This document shows, piece by piece, positions 7,438 through 15,368 of a stretch of DNA of 64,000 nt. Within the stretch, counting starts at the first letter, position 1; each line of letters starts with the position of its first letter. Both the position numbers and the translations under genes were made by a program. The DNA is from JBBQCW01 sp038319025 (lineage in GTDB: Bacteria > Actinomycetota > Thermoleophilia > Solirubrobacterales > Solirubrobacteraceae), in the NCBI GenBank assembly GCA_038319025.1, contig JBBQCW010000004.1, positions 124,001 through 188,000 on the forward strand, written 5' to 3'. Below the pieces are notes generated by a model. That model did no database searches. It worked only from the letters and a program-made list of their open reading frames with translations, and had not been told where the DNA came from.

Positions 7438-10400
7438 TCAGGATCGGACGGCGCCGGGGTCCACACGGAGGGCGAATCCGGTCGCGGCGATGGCCTCGCC
7501 CACCAGATCCAGCAGCACGTCCACGCGTCGAGCAAAGGTGTGCTCGGCGAGCACGATCTGCTGCCCGCGGGCGGCCCGCTCGGCCCGCTCTTCCGGGTGA
7601 GCGAGGAAGTGGTCGATCTGTGCTCGCAGCTCGTCGGCGCTCCCGTACGTGGCCACCGCGCCGTCGAACCGCTCGTGCAGCTCCGGCAAGTCATCGCTCA
7701 GCACGAAGGCGCCGGCGGCGAGCGCATCGTAGATGCGGTTGGACACGAAGCCGTGGTCGCGCATGTCGTCCCAGTGATCGTTGAGCACGATCGCGGCCGA
7801 GGAGTAGACGCGCCGCACCTCGTCGTTGGGCACATGTTCAGCGACGACGAGCCCGGCCGGGATATGGCCCTCCCAGTCTGAGCCGTAGACGGCCACGTCG
7901 TGGGTCGTCGGCAGGAGGTCGCGCATCGCTCCGCGCAGCACCCCGCGCGAGTTCGCCACGTAGGCGACCTCGCGCCGGTGGGCCTCGTCGGCCTCCGGAA
8001 AGAAGACGCGCGGATCGGTGGCTTGTTGCAGCACGTGGACCGGGGTCGCTGTGCGAGCGCGCAGCATGGTGGCAAAGCGGCTGGAGGCCACGAACACGAG
8101 GTCGTAGCCGTCGCACTCCTCCGCGGTGAGCGCCTCGGGATGGCTGATGCACCAGAGGACGTTGAACTGCCCTGGTTGCAGCGTCGGCCGGCTCAAGCCC
8201 TTGAGGTGCACGACCACGTCGTAAGTCATCGCGTCCAGGTCGGTCCACTGATCCAGGCGGCGCACCGTGGTGCGGTGCCCGTGGCGCTGCAGCTCGCGGG
8301 CGAGCGCGCGGGCGAAGTGGGTGTCACCCCACAGCTCCTCGCGATCCTCATCCGGTACGCCGGTCTTCAAGCAGAACGACAGCGAGCGTTCAGCGCCCAT
8401 CAGGACCTCGTGCAGTTGCGCGGCCCGGTGGGCGTAGGTGTGTTCGGCCAGCACGGTGCGCCGGTACCGGCGGGCGAGCTCGGCGCGGCGGTCAGGGTCC
8501 GCGCCCAGGGCATCCAGCTGCGCTCGCAAGGTGGCCGGCCCGTCCCACGTGGGGAAGTCCTCGTCGAACAGCTCGTGCACGCCTTCGGCCTGGTTGGTCA
8601 GCACTATTCGTCCGCAGGCGAGGGCGTCGAACACGCGGCAGTTGACGGCGCCGTAGGGCAGCGTCGGGGGTTGGGTGTCGTCGACGACGATCTGCGCCGA
8701 GGAATACACGTCCGCCAGACGGTCGTAGGCCACAGGGCCACGAGCGTGATCGGCCAGTTCGGGGACTTGGTCCCAGTCACGGCCGAAGATGGCCAAGCTC
8801 TCGCCGAGGCGGGGGATCAATGCGGCCTGGATGTCGCGGGGCTTGCCCCAGTAGTGGCCGGTGAACGTCACGTCGGCCTGCACTTCGGGGTCGATCGGGC
8901 GCGGATGGAAACGTTCCGGGTTGGTGGCGAGCGGGAACCTCACCGTCGCGCGTCCGGTGGCCTCCTCGATCAGCCGCGCCGAGCCGCCCGAGCTGGCGAG
9001 CAGGATGTCCGCCCGGCCGAACCACGGCTGGCTCAACCAGCGCTCGGTCCAATTGCGGATCCAGGCGACGACGATCACGTGCTCGGGCACGCGGGTCAGG
9101 TCGTACGGATCCATCAGGGAGATCACGTACTCCAGATCGTCGGGCAGGTCGTACCAGCGGTCGGCCTTGCGCTCCAGGTAGGTGATCCGCCAGCCGCGCG
9201 CCTGCAGGGCGTCGCCGAGTTCGTGTGCGGTGTGGTGGTCGCCCCAGCCGTCGGCGGCGTCGTTGGTCGTGACCGTGATGCCCACGTGGGGCCCGCGGCC
9301 GTCGGTCCAGACCGGGTCTCCCGACAGCCGGGCCAGCCGGTACTCGCGGCGCAACTGCGGCCCCCAGCGCTGTTGCAGGACCTGCCGGTTGACGAGGCGG
9401 TTCATCCGCATGAAGTCGCGCCCCTCGGCCTGTTGCGTGCTCGACTCGCGATGCAGCAGCACCGAACGGCCGACGCCGCTGACCGTGGCGCCCGTGCGAC
9501 GGGCGACGAGGCCCAGGTCGACATCCTCAGTGCCGTAGAGGTACCCGCTGGTGAATCCCCCGAGCGACGCGAACGTCTCATGGGATACGAGCAGGCAGGC
9601 GGCGGTGACCGCCGCGGCTCGCTGCTCCTGGCCCAGGTTCTCGTCGAACAGCTCGTCGTCGTCGCCGCTGTTGTAGGCGCGCACCAGCCCGCCCTCGGTG
9701 CGGAAGGCGATCGTGCGGTGCTGGACGGCCCACTCATCGTCGGGCAACGGATCTGGCCGCACCAGCGTGGCACCGGCCAGGCCCAGCCCGCCCTGTGCGT
9801 GCGCGGCCACGAGCTCACGTAGCCAGCCGCTCTCGATGGGCTCCACATCGTTGTTGATGAAGAGCAGGAGCGGGCCTTGTGCGCGGGCCGCGGCGTCGTC
9901 ATTGGCCTCGGCGAACGGCCGGTTCTCGGGGTGGGCGATCACCTCGACGGCGAAGGGCAACTCGCTGCGAGCCGTCTCGAGCATCTGGAGCGAACCGTCG
10001 GTTGAGCCGTGGTCGACCACCAGCAGGTCCAGATCGGGATAGTCGGTGTGCTCGCGCAGCCCGGCGAGAAGCCGGGCCAGGTGGTCGGAGCCGTTGCGGT
10101 TGAGCACGATCAAGCTGACGTGCGGCCAGACGTCGAGGATCGGCGGCTCACCGAGCCGGCCCCGCAGCCGGTCGGCCAGGTGCGCCCGGGCGGCGGCCGT
10201 CTGATCGGCCGAGAGCTGCGGGGTGCTGGGCGGCGCAGCAATGTCGGCGGGCGCCGGGAGCGCCGCCTGCTCGCGGTCGGTGGGCCGGGCCTGGATTTGA
10301 TCGATCCGGCCGATCGCCATCTGCAAGGCGCCGTCGGTCTTGTCCTGGCGACCTCTCAACCGGGCCAGCATGCGCATGACGCCGTGGCCCAAGCGCCAGG

Positions 10401-11046
10401 CGCGCGAGGCCTCCGCGCGTTCCACCAGGCCGCGGGTCTCATCCAGCCCGACAGCTAGCGCGGCGACCCGCTGCTCCAGCGCCCGAACGCGAGCTCCATG
10501 CTCACGGGCGGCGACATCGGCGCGGCGCTCTAGATCGGCCGTCTCCCGTCGTTGCCGGTCGCGGGCCTCCTCCATCTCGGCACGCAGTTGCGTCTCGCGT
10601 TGCTCGGCACGCGCAAGGGCGCGAGCGGTGCCGTCGGCGGTGGCCTTCGCGGCATCACGCTCGCCCTCGGCCTCGCGGCGGGTCGTGACCGCCAGCTCAC
10701 GCTGCTCGCGGGCCTCAGTCGCGCGGGTCTCGGCCCCAAGGGTGCGCGCTTCGTGCCGCGCCAGCTGACGGCGAGCGGCGCGGACCTCGGCCTCCCGGGT
10801 GAGCAGTCGCCGCCGGGCACCCGCGAGCTCGGCGCGCGTGCGCCGCAGCCCGTGCTCCAGGTCGTCCAGCCTGATGTCGGTCTCGCGGACCGATTGGCGA
10901 CGGACGACGTCCAGCTCGGCCTCTCGCTCGGCGAGCAGTTCGAGCAGGTCGTCGACGCGCAGCCGCAATGCAGACGCCTCGGCTGCGCCCTCGGCGGCAC
11001 GGGCCTGGGCGGCAGCAGCGGCGGCGTGATCTTCGTACGTGCTCAT
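7438..11046 (-). CDS. 1202-aa multidomain glycosyltransferase: coiled coil, GT2, two CgeB-like GT-B modules
   Basis: Four parts are visible. Residues 1 to about 235 are a Glu/Arg/Ala-rich coiled coil. About 300-560 is a GT2 (GT-A) domain starting HVSLIVLNRNGSDHLARLL, with VVDHGSTDGS and the metal-site FINNDVEP. About 585-880 is a GT-B module of the CgeB/Glyco_trans_1_2 type (WGDHHTAHELGDALQARGW; VNCRVFDALACGRIVLTNQ). About 886-1195 is a second, diverged copy (WGDTHFARALARELQRHGH; SNRIYDALAAGAFVLSDDL). Both CgeB modules end with a matching VLAEHT(Y/F)A(H/R)R motif, supporting internal duplication. The protein could add two or three sugars in sequence or polymerise an alternating chain. No Shine-Dalgarno sequence stands out before ATG 11046, and only 41 bp separate it from the divergent deacetylase gene. 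Confidence 0.9.
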   Translation of the reverse strand: MSTYEDHAAAAAAQARAAEGAAEASALRLRVDDLLELLAEREAELDVVRRQSVRETDIRLDDLEHGLRRTRAELAGARRRLLTREAEVRAARRQLARHEARTLGAETRATEAREQRELAVTTRREAEGERDAAKATADGTARALARAEQRETQLRAEMEEARDRQRRETADLERRADVAAREHGARVRALEQRVAALAVGLDETRGLVERAEASRAWRLGHGVMRMLARLRGRQDKTDGALQMAIGRIDQIQARPTDREQAALPAPADIAAPPSTPQLSADQTAAARAHLADRLRGRLGEPPILDVWPHVSLIVLNRNGSDHLARLLAGLREHTDYPDLDLLVVDHGSTDGSLQMLETARSELPFAVEVIAHPENRPFAEANDDAAARAQGPLLLFINNDVEPIESGWLRELVAAHAQGGLGLAGATLVRPDPLPDDEWAVQHRTIAFRTEGGLVRAYNSGDDDELFDENLGQEQRAAAVTAACLLVSHETFASLGGFTSGYLYGTEDVDLGLVARRTGATVSGVGRSVLLHRESSTQQAEGRDFMRMNRLVNRQVLQQRWGPQLRREYRLARLSGDPVWTDGRGPHVGITVTTNDAADGWGDHHTAHELGDALQARGWRITYLERKADRWYDLPDDLEYVISLMDPYDLTRVPEHVIVVAWIRNWTERWLSQPWFGRADILLASSGGSARLIEEATGRATVRFPLATNPERFHPRPIDPEVQADVTFTGHYWGKPRDIQAALIPRLGESLAIFGRDWDQVPELADHARGPVAYDRLADVYSSAQIVVDDTQPPTLPYGAVNCRVFDALACGRIVLTNQAEGVHELFDEDFPTWDGPATLRAQLDALGADPDRRAELARRYRRTVLAEHTYAHRAAQLHEVLMGAERSLSFCLKTGVPDEDREELWGDTHFARALARELQRHGHRTTVRRLDQWTDLDAMTYDVVVHLKGLSRPTLQPGQFNVLWCISHPEALTAEECDGYDLVFVASSRFATMLRARTATPVHVLQQATDPRVFFPEADEAHRREVAYVANSRGVLRGAMRDLLPTTHDVAVYGSDWEGHIPAGLVVAEHVPNDEVRRVYSSAAIVLNDHWDDMRDHGFVSNRIYDALAAGAFVLSDDLPELHERFDGAVATYGSADELRAQIDHFLAHPEERAERAARGQQIVLAEHTFARRVDVLLDLVGEAIAATGFALRVDPGAVRS

Positions 11047-11073
11047 GTCAGGGCGGGGGCGTTCGGGGCGGCT

Positions 11074-11079
11074 TAGACT
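11074..11079 (+). promoter_or_regulatory. Putative -10 box for the 11088 gene
   Basis: TAGACT is followed by 8 nt and GTG 11088, fitting a leaderless or near-leaderless transcript. No convincing -35 element is seen. Confidence 0.4.
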
Positions 11080-11087
11080 GACGCGCA

Positions 11088-11963
11088 GTGAGCGTCTCGT
11101 CTCAACGTCCGCCGGCGGACGGTCCCGCCGAGTCTAACCCGGCCGTCCAGGCCTCCACGCCACGCTTGCGTCGGCGCTTCTCGCGGACGCTGTCGCGGGC
11201 CCGCTGGGGCGAGTATTCGGCGCTGTTGACGCAGGCGGCTGACAACGGGTACACCGTCACATCGGTGGAACCTTGGCTCCAGGCCGGCGGTCCGGTCGGA
11301 GGCCCGACCCTGCTGCTCCGTCACGACGTCGATCAGCATCCGGCCACGGCGGTGCGAATGGCCGACATCGAACGCGATCACGGCATCACCTCCACCTGGT
11401 ACGTCCGCTGGCGCACCGCGGATCCGGCGCTGGTGTCGCTGTTGCAGGCACGCGGGCACCAAGTGGGACTGCACTACGAGACGCTCACGCGCCGCGTGCT
11501 GGCCTGCGGCGTGCGCGATCCCGTCGGAGTCCGGGCGATGATGCCGGGGGCGCGGTTGGAGCTACGTCGTGAGATCGACCTCTTCCGCAGTCGCTTCGGG
11601 GCACTGCACAGCGTCTGCCCGCACGGGGACACGCGAGTTATGGGCGTGAGCAACGCCGACCTGCTGCGTGACGAGGACTGGGCTTCTTACGGGATCGAAT
11701 TTGACGCCAACGCCGCGATGAGAGGCCATCACCTCGGCGTGTGGCTGACCGATCGCAGCCGGGCCGAGGGCCGCTGGGGGCGCGGGGAGGATCCGCGCCA
11801 GATCTTGCGGGACGGCATCTCGCCCGTGCTGTGTCTGGTGCATCCCAACAACTGGTGCTCCGGGCCGTCGCTCTGGCTGGACCGCCTCCGCGGCCCGGGA
11901 GGCCACGGCGCGATGCGCACCGGCAGCGACGAGCCGCCCTGGGCTCAGACCGGAACGCGGTAG
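11088..11963 (+). CDS. NodB-like polysaccharide deacetylase family protein
   Basis: A 291-aa protein resembling the divergent polysaccharide deacetylases found in glycan clusters. LLLRHDVDQHPATAVRMADI (about residues 78-97) matches the strand-1 metal motif, with HDVD in place of FDDG. HQVGLHYETLTRR supplies the conserved His strand, and SVCPHGDTRV is a plausible later catalytic/metal segment. Such enzymes remove N- or O-acetyl groups from sugars. There is no signal peptide; the N-terminus is Pro- and Arg-rich, so a cytoplasmic substrate such as a lipid-linked or nucleotide sugar is more likely than finished polymer. GTG 11088 follows a TAGACT box. The 3' end overlaps the convergent gene by 19 bp. 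Fold assignment is good, substrate unknown. Confidence 0.75.
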   Translation: MSVSSQRPPADGPAESNPAVQASTPRLRRRFSRTLSRARWGEYSALLTQAADNGYTVTSVEPWLQAGGPVGGPTLLLRHDVDQHPATAVRMADIERDHGITSTWYVRWRTADPALVSLLQARGHQVGLHYETLTRRVLACGVRDPVGVRAMMPGARLELRREIDLFRSRFGALHSVCPHGDTRVMGVSNADLLRDEDWASYGIEFDANAAMRGHHLGVWLTDRSRAEGRWGRGEDPRQILRDGISPVLCLVHPNNWCSGPSLWLDRLRGPGGHGAMRTGSDEPPWAQTGTR

Positions 11964-12556
11964 GCGGCCCAGACGACAGCCGGCGGTAGCGCCGCCGCGT
12001 CCACCAGCATCGCGTCGGTGGCCAGTAGCAGCCTCACCGTCTGGGGATCGCCGGGGGCCAACAGCACGGCCGACAACACCGCGCCGCCAAGCACCGTGTG
12101 CTCCAGGCGTTCCAGCGCGCCGTCCCACGGTGCGAGCAGGTCTTCGTCGCGGGGGGCGCTCTCCTGGGTGGCCGGCACCGCGCCGAGCAGACGCGTCACC
12201 GTGTCGGTCTCGTCGGTGCTCCAGCCGGCCGGCCCGCCTCCGATCGTCTCCTGAACGATCAGCACGTCACCTGCCTCAGCGTCTGCGCGCAGACGTTCCA
12301 GGGCAGCGGGACCCTCGTCGCGGATGGTCCCCGGGGGAATGGTCAGGACCGCTCCGGCGCGGGCACCGGCTTGCCCCCTCACCCACGTTTCTGCGTCGGT
12401 CTGATCGCTGCCCGTGATCCGGCGACGCAGATGGGCAGCGACGGCGGGGCTGAGCTGCGCCTGAGCGCGCGGGGTGTTGGGGGTGATCGCCGCCTTGGCG
12501 ATCGACGGCGTTCCTGCGTGGCGGCTGAGCCGCGTCAAGAAGGGGTCAGCGGGCAT
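11945..12556 (-). CDS. Hypothetical protein in the polysaccharide locus
   Basis: About 203 aa, not recognised. The sequence is acidic, Ala-rich and soluble-looking, with no signal peptide or transmembrane segment. It is encoded immediately downstream of, and overlapping by about 11 bp, the 838-aa GT gene, so it is probably translationally coupled and works with it. I chose ATG 12556 (MPADPFLTRLSRH); a start at 12577 is also in frame. The end VVWAAYRVPV resembles the C-terminal YLWGVYRVP of the first methyltransferase domain encoded at 28696-30240. This weakly suggests a diverged or truncated methyltransferase-like domain, but no SAM motif is visible. Confidence 0.6.
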   Translation of the reverse strand: MPADPFLTRLSRHAGTPSIAKAAITPNTPRAQAQLSPAVAAHLRRRITGSDQTDAETWVRGQAGARAGAVLTIPPGTIRDEGPAALERLRADAEAGDVLIVQETIGGGPAGWSTDETDTVTRLLGAVPATQESAPRDEDLLAPWDGALERLEHTVLGGAVLSAVLLAPGDPQTVRLLLATDAMLVDAAALPPAVVWAAYRVPV

Positions 12557-15062
12557 GAACGGCTCGGGCCGGCCCACGCGTCCAGCAAAGGTATTCCGAG
12601 ATCGCCGTCCGGGTGCTGGAGAAGGCCAGCGCGTCTACCTCGCCGGCCGCGCGCAGCCGCCGCCGGCGCTCGGGGCTGGCCACAAGGTCGGTGACGGCGG
12701 CGACCCTGCCGACCACATCGGCGGTATCGAGGAGCACGGCGTTCTCACCGTCGCGGGCGTACTCACGCACCCCACCGATGCGCGGGAGCACCGGCACGGC
12801 GCCGCAGGCCATCGCCTCCAGGCCCGTACGCCCGAACGCCTGGTACACGGACAGGTCTACGAACACGTCGCTGCCGCGCAGCAGGTCAGCGACCGCGTTG
12901 CGGTCCAGCACACCGGCCGATTGGATGGCACGCACCGGTGCCGGGTCGAGCGCCTGCAACTCCTCGTCGCTGCAGCCGAACGCGACGGCCTGAACGCGAC
13001 CGCCGCCCTCGGCGACGAGCCGTTCGAGGAGTCGACGTGTGGCGACCGGGCGTCGGCGCGGCGAACGTGGCCGCACCATCGCCGCGACGCGAACGATGTC
13101 GTCGCGTCGGGCGGGACCCGGATGGAAGATCGCACTGTCCAGGCTCGGGGCGACCTTGTAGACCCGGACGCCATGCATCCGCTGCACGACATTGCGCAAC
13201 CACTCGGTCTTGGCGAACAGGACGATGCCGTCCAGTCGACCGTAGGAGAGCAAGGCGTCGTCGGCACGCTCGGAACCCGCCGGGGCAAAGAACGGTTCGT
13301 AATCCTGTACGTAGTAAGCCGCCACGAGCTCAGGTCGCGCCTCATGGGCGGCCTGTACATCGGCCACGGTGGAGTACTCGGTGGCCACAGCGATGTCGAC
13401 GCCCTCCAGGGCGGTGCGGATGTCGTCGGGGCCCGCCGTCCCGACGATCAGTCGCGCGACGCTCGGATGAGCTTGGGCCAGGCGGTCGGCGCCGCCGCCA
13501 CCCACGAGCACGCGCACATCGACGCCGAGACCACTAAGGGCGACAGCCTCCTGAGCCACGGAGTGCACTCCGCCTCCCACACCCGGTGACACGCCGGGCA
13601 GGATGAACGCGACGCTGGCCAGCGGCCCCGCCGCGCGCGGGCCCGACAGGTCGGTGTCGATGATCGCCGGGGCCTGCTCACCCTCACCGAGGTGCAGGAA
13701 ACCGGGTCCCACGATGGAGTGCGAGCTCAACTGCACCTCCGCAGCTTCGACCGGCCCGATCTCGATCCCGAGGCGCAGAGCCAGGCGTGCAGCTCGGGCC
13801 GTGACCTCGTCGCCGGCGGCGGTGCAATCCACCGAAAGCTGGATGGGCCTGTCGGCGTGATCGAGCACGGCGGCCACGCAGCGATCAAGTTCGGGCCCGG
13901 TGCCGTCCGCCTTGATGCAGACGCTCGTGCCCGCACCGCTGACGAGCACCTCGCCGACATCGCAGGGGAGCGCTGTCCCGCGCGTGCCCTCGTCGAGATC
14001 GCGCTCGTCCGGCTCCCACGCCATCGCGTAGCGGGTGCGGAACGCCTGCTCGGCCACCGTCTCACCGTCAGCGCTCTCGCCGGTCGTTCCGGAGGCTGAC
14101 AGGCCGACGCTTGCGGGCGGCTCGGAAGCTGCTGCGACGGCTCGGGCCAAGCGCTCCTCGGCGTCCAACCGCGCCTCGATCGCCACGCGAAGTTCGTGGC
14201 GCGTCTCCTCCAGGCGGGCGGCGAGCACCGTCACGGCGGCGCCGGCAAACGCCGCTCCCGAGTCATGGGCGAGAACTTCGGCGCGGGAGTGCTCGTGGAG
14301 GCGATCCTGTTCCAGGGCGGCCAGCAGGGCCAGCAGGTCGGCGCTCGGGGCCAGGGAGAGGACCGCTCGCTCCTGGGGGGTGGGCGTGACCGAACCCTCC
14401 TCGGGAGCGGCGAGGAGCAGCACGCCGCCGTCGCCGGGCAGATGTACGACCGTCAAGGGGGTGGGCTGCTGGGCCGCGAAATCCTCCACTGCGGTGCGCA
14501 CGCCGTTGCGGGGTCCTCCTTCCGTGCGCGCAAAAGCCACCTCGCCGACCGGCAGCGCCGGATCCGGCTCGGCGGCGCCGGGGGCCAGCCCGCCGGCGGC
14601 GATCTCGTGGCGGGCTCGCTCAGCGTCGTGGTAGCCGTCGCGTCGCCCGTGGGGCCAGTCGACGCCGCCGACCACGATCACGGGAAGCGGTCGCCCGGCC
14701 TGCTCGGCGGCCGCGGAGACTGCGTCAAGCGCGTTGTTCACCGCGTCCCAGCTGGGCTCACCATCGATGAGCGCCAGATCCGAGGCAGGCAGCGTGTCGA
14801 CGTCGGCGCTCAAGACCCGTACGCCCGGCGCACCGGCCAGCAGCCCGTCGGGCCCGTCCACCACATGGACTTCGCCACCGGCGGCGAATGCGTTGACGAG
14901 CGCGCTGATACGTTCCGGCTCGCCGCCGATGTCGATGACGACGGCAGGTTGGAGCGCGCGGAAAAGCGCAGAGATGACGACGGGCCAAACCGAGCGCACG
15001 AACGGAGAGGATACCGTCGCGGGGCGGCACCCTCGACGGCGCCTGACCATGAGAACCTTCAT
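12546..15062 (-). CDS. Methyltransferase-like domain plus C-terminal GT4 glycosyltransferase (838 aa)
   Basis: The N-terminal about 200 residues contain VVIDIGGEPERI, DLALIDGEPSWDAVNNAL and VVGGVDWPHGRRDGYHD. This order resembles class I SAM methyltransferases of the Methyltransf_24 kind ('lIDGdHsyeav...HDvdWPygRRDxYyd'), although the glycine motif is short. A modest helical segment (about 260-330) and an uncharacterised alpha/beta region lead to a C-terminal GT4 domain (about 485-820: VAFILPGVSPGVGGGVHSV; YYVQDYEPFFAP; SVYQAFGRTGLEAMACGAVP). The N- and C-terminal domains are paralogous to those of the 1672-aa protein at 15369-20387, which adds a long coiled coil and a GT2 domain. ATG 15062 (MKVLMVRRRRG) is chosen; TTG 15083 and ATG 15050 are alternatives. 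Confidence 0.85.
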   Translation of the reverse strand: MKVLMVRRRRGCRPATVSSPFVRSVWPVVISALFRALQPAVVIDIGGEPERISALVNAFAAGGEVHVVDGPDGLLAGAPGVRVLSADVDTLPASDLALIDGEPSWDAVNNALDAVSAAAEQAGRPLPVIVVGGVDWPHGRRDGYHDAERARHEIAAGGLAPGAAEPDPALPVGEVAFARTEGGPRNGVRTAVEDFAAQQPTPLTVVHLPGDGGVLLLAAPEEGSVTPTPQERAVLSLAPSADLLALLAALEQDRLHEHSRAEVLAHDSGAAFAGAAVTVLAARLEETRHELRVAIEARLDAEERLARAVAAASEPPASVGLSASGTTGESADGETVAEQAFRTRYAMAWEPDERDLDEGTRGTALPCDVGEVLVSGAGTSVCIKADGTGPELDRCVAAVLDHADRPIQLSVDCTAAGDEVTARAARLALRLGIEIGPVEAAEVQLSSHSIVGPGFLHLGEGEQAPAIIDTDLSGPRAAGPLASVAFILPGVSPGVGGGVHSVAQEAVALSGLGVDVRVLVGGGGADRLAQAHPSVARLIVGTAGPDDIRTALEGVDIAVATEYSTVADVQAAHEARPELVAAYYVQDYEPFFAPAGSERADDALLSYGRLDGIVLFAKTEWLRNVVQRMHGVRVYKVAPSLDSAIFHPGPARRDDIVRVAAMVRPRSPRRRPVATRRLLERLVAEGGGRVQAVAFGCSDEELQALDPAPVRAIQSAGVLDRNAVADLLRGSDVFVDLSVYQAFGRTGLEAMACGAVPVLPRIGGVREYARDGENAVLLDTADVVGRVAAVTDLVASPERRRRLRAAGEVDALAFSSTRTAISEYLCWTRGPARAVHAR

Positions 15063-15084
15063 GGGCAAGTTGGCGGCGCGCAAC

Positions 15085-15090
15085 TACACT
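15085..15090 (+). promoter_or_regulatory. Putative -10 box for the 15141 small gene
   Basis: TACACT lies about 50 nt upstream of ATG 15141. Unlike most genes here, this start is preceded by a G-rich Shine-Dalgarno-like run (GGGGGGG around 15129-15135), so a normal leader is expected. Confidence 0.35.
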
Positions 15091-15140
15091 CGTCGCCAGC
15101 ACATCCGAAGTGATTCCAACCTGGACCCGGGGGGGTACCC

Positions 15141-15335
15141 ATGGCAGCCAAGATCCGACTCGCCGACGGGCGGGACATCACCGTCATGCTCAGCGGCAAG
15201 CGCGTCGCCGAAGCACTGGCGAAGGCCAACAAGGACAGCGAGATGTACGTCCGCTTCTCGTCGGCGATGAAGACACCGATCTGGATCAACCCGGCGCTGG
15301 TCGCGGCGGTCGAGGACCGGCCGGACATGGACTGA
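15141..15335 (+). CDS. Small conserved-looking protein, 64 aa, FlbD-like ending
   Basis: A 64-aa soluble protein with a G-rich ribosome-binding site before the ATG. It begins MAAKIRLADGRDITVMLSG and ends with IWINPALVAAVEDRPDMD. The ending pattern (I/F-x-INP-x-L/V-x-x-V/I-E-x-x-PD) resembles the short FlbD/YlzI-type family ('NPDLIexIEexPDT'), whose role is poorly known, but the similarity is limited to this motif. It lies between two large paralogous GT genes and runs 33 bp ahead of the 1672-aa gene on the same strand, so the two could be co-transcribed. Function unknown. Confidence 0.7.
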   Translation: MAAKIRLADGRDITVMLSGKRVAEALAKANKDSEMYVRFSSAMKTPIWINPALVAAVEDRPDMD

Positions 15336-15368
15336 GCACGCGTTCGCGCGTTCCCGCTTCCGTAACCC

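Noticed and set aside
6348..7784. Plus-strand frame of 478 codons spanning the end of one GT gene and the start of another
   Set aside because: It runs across two real minus-strand genes and the gap between them and has no recognisable motif.
7900..9822. Long plus-strand frame (640 codons) opposite the tandem CgeB-like modules
   Set aside because: Antisense shadow of a recognisable multidomain GT; no domain or ribosome-binding site.
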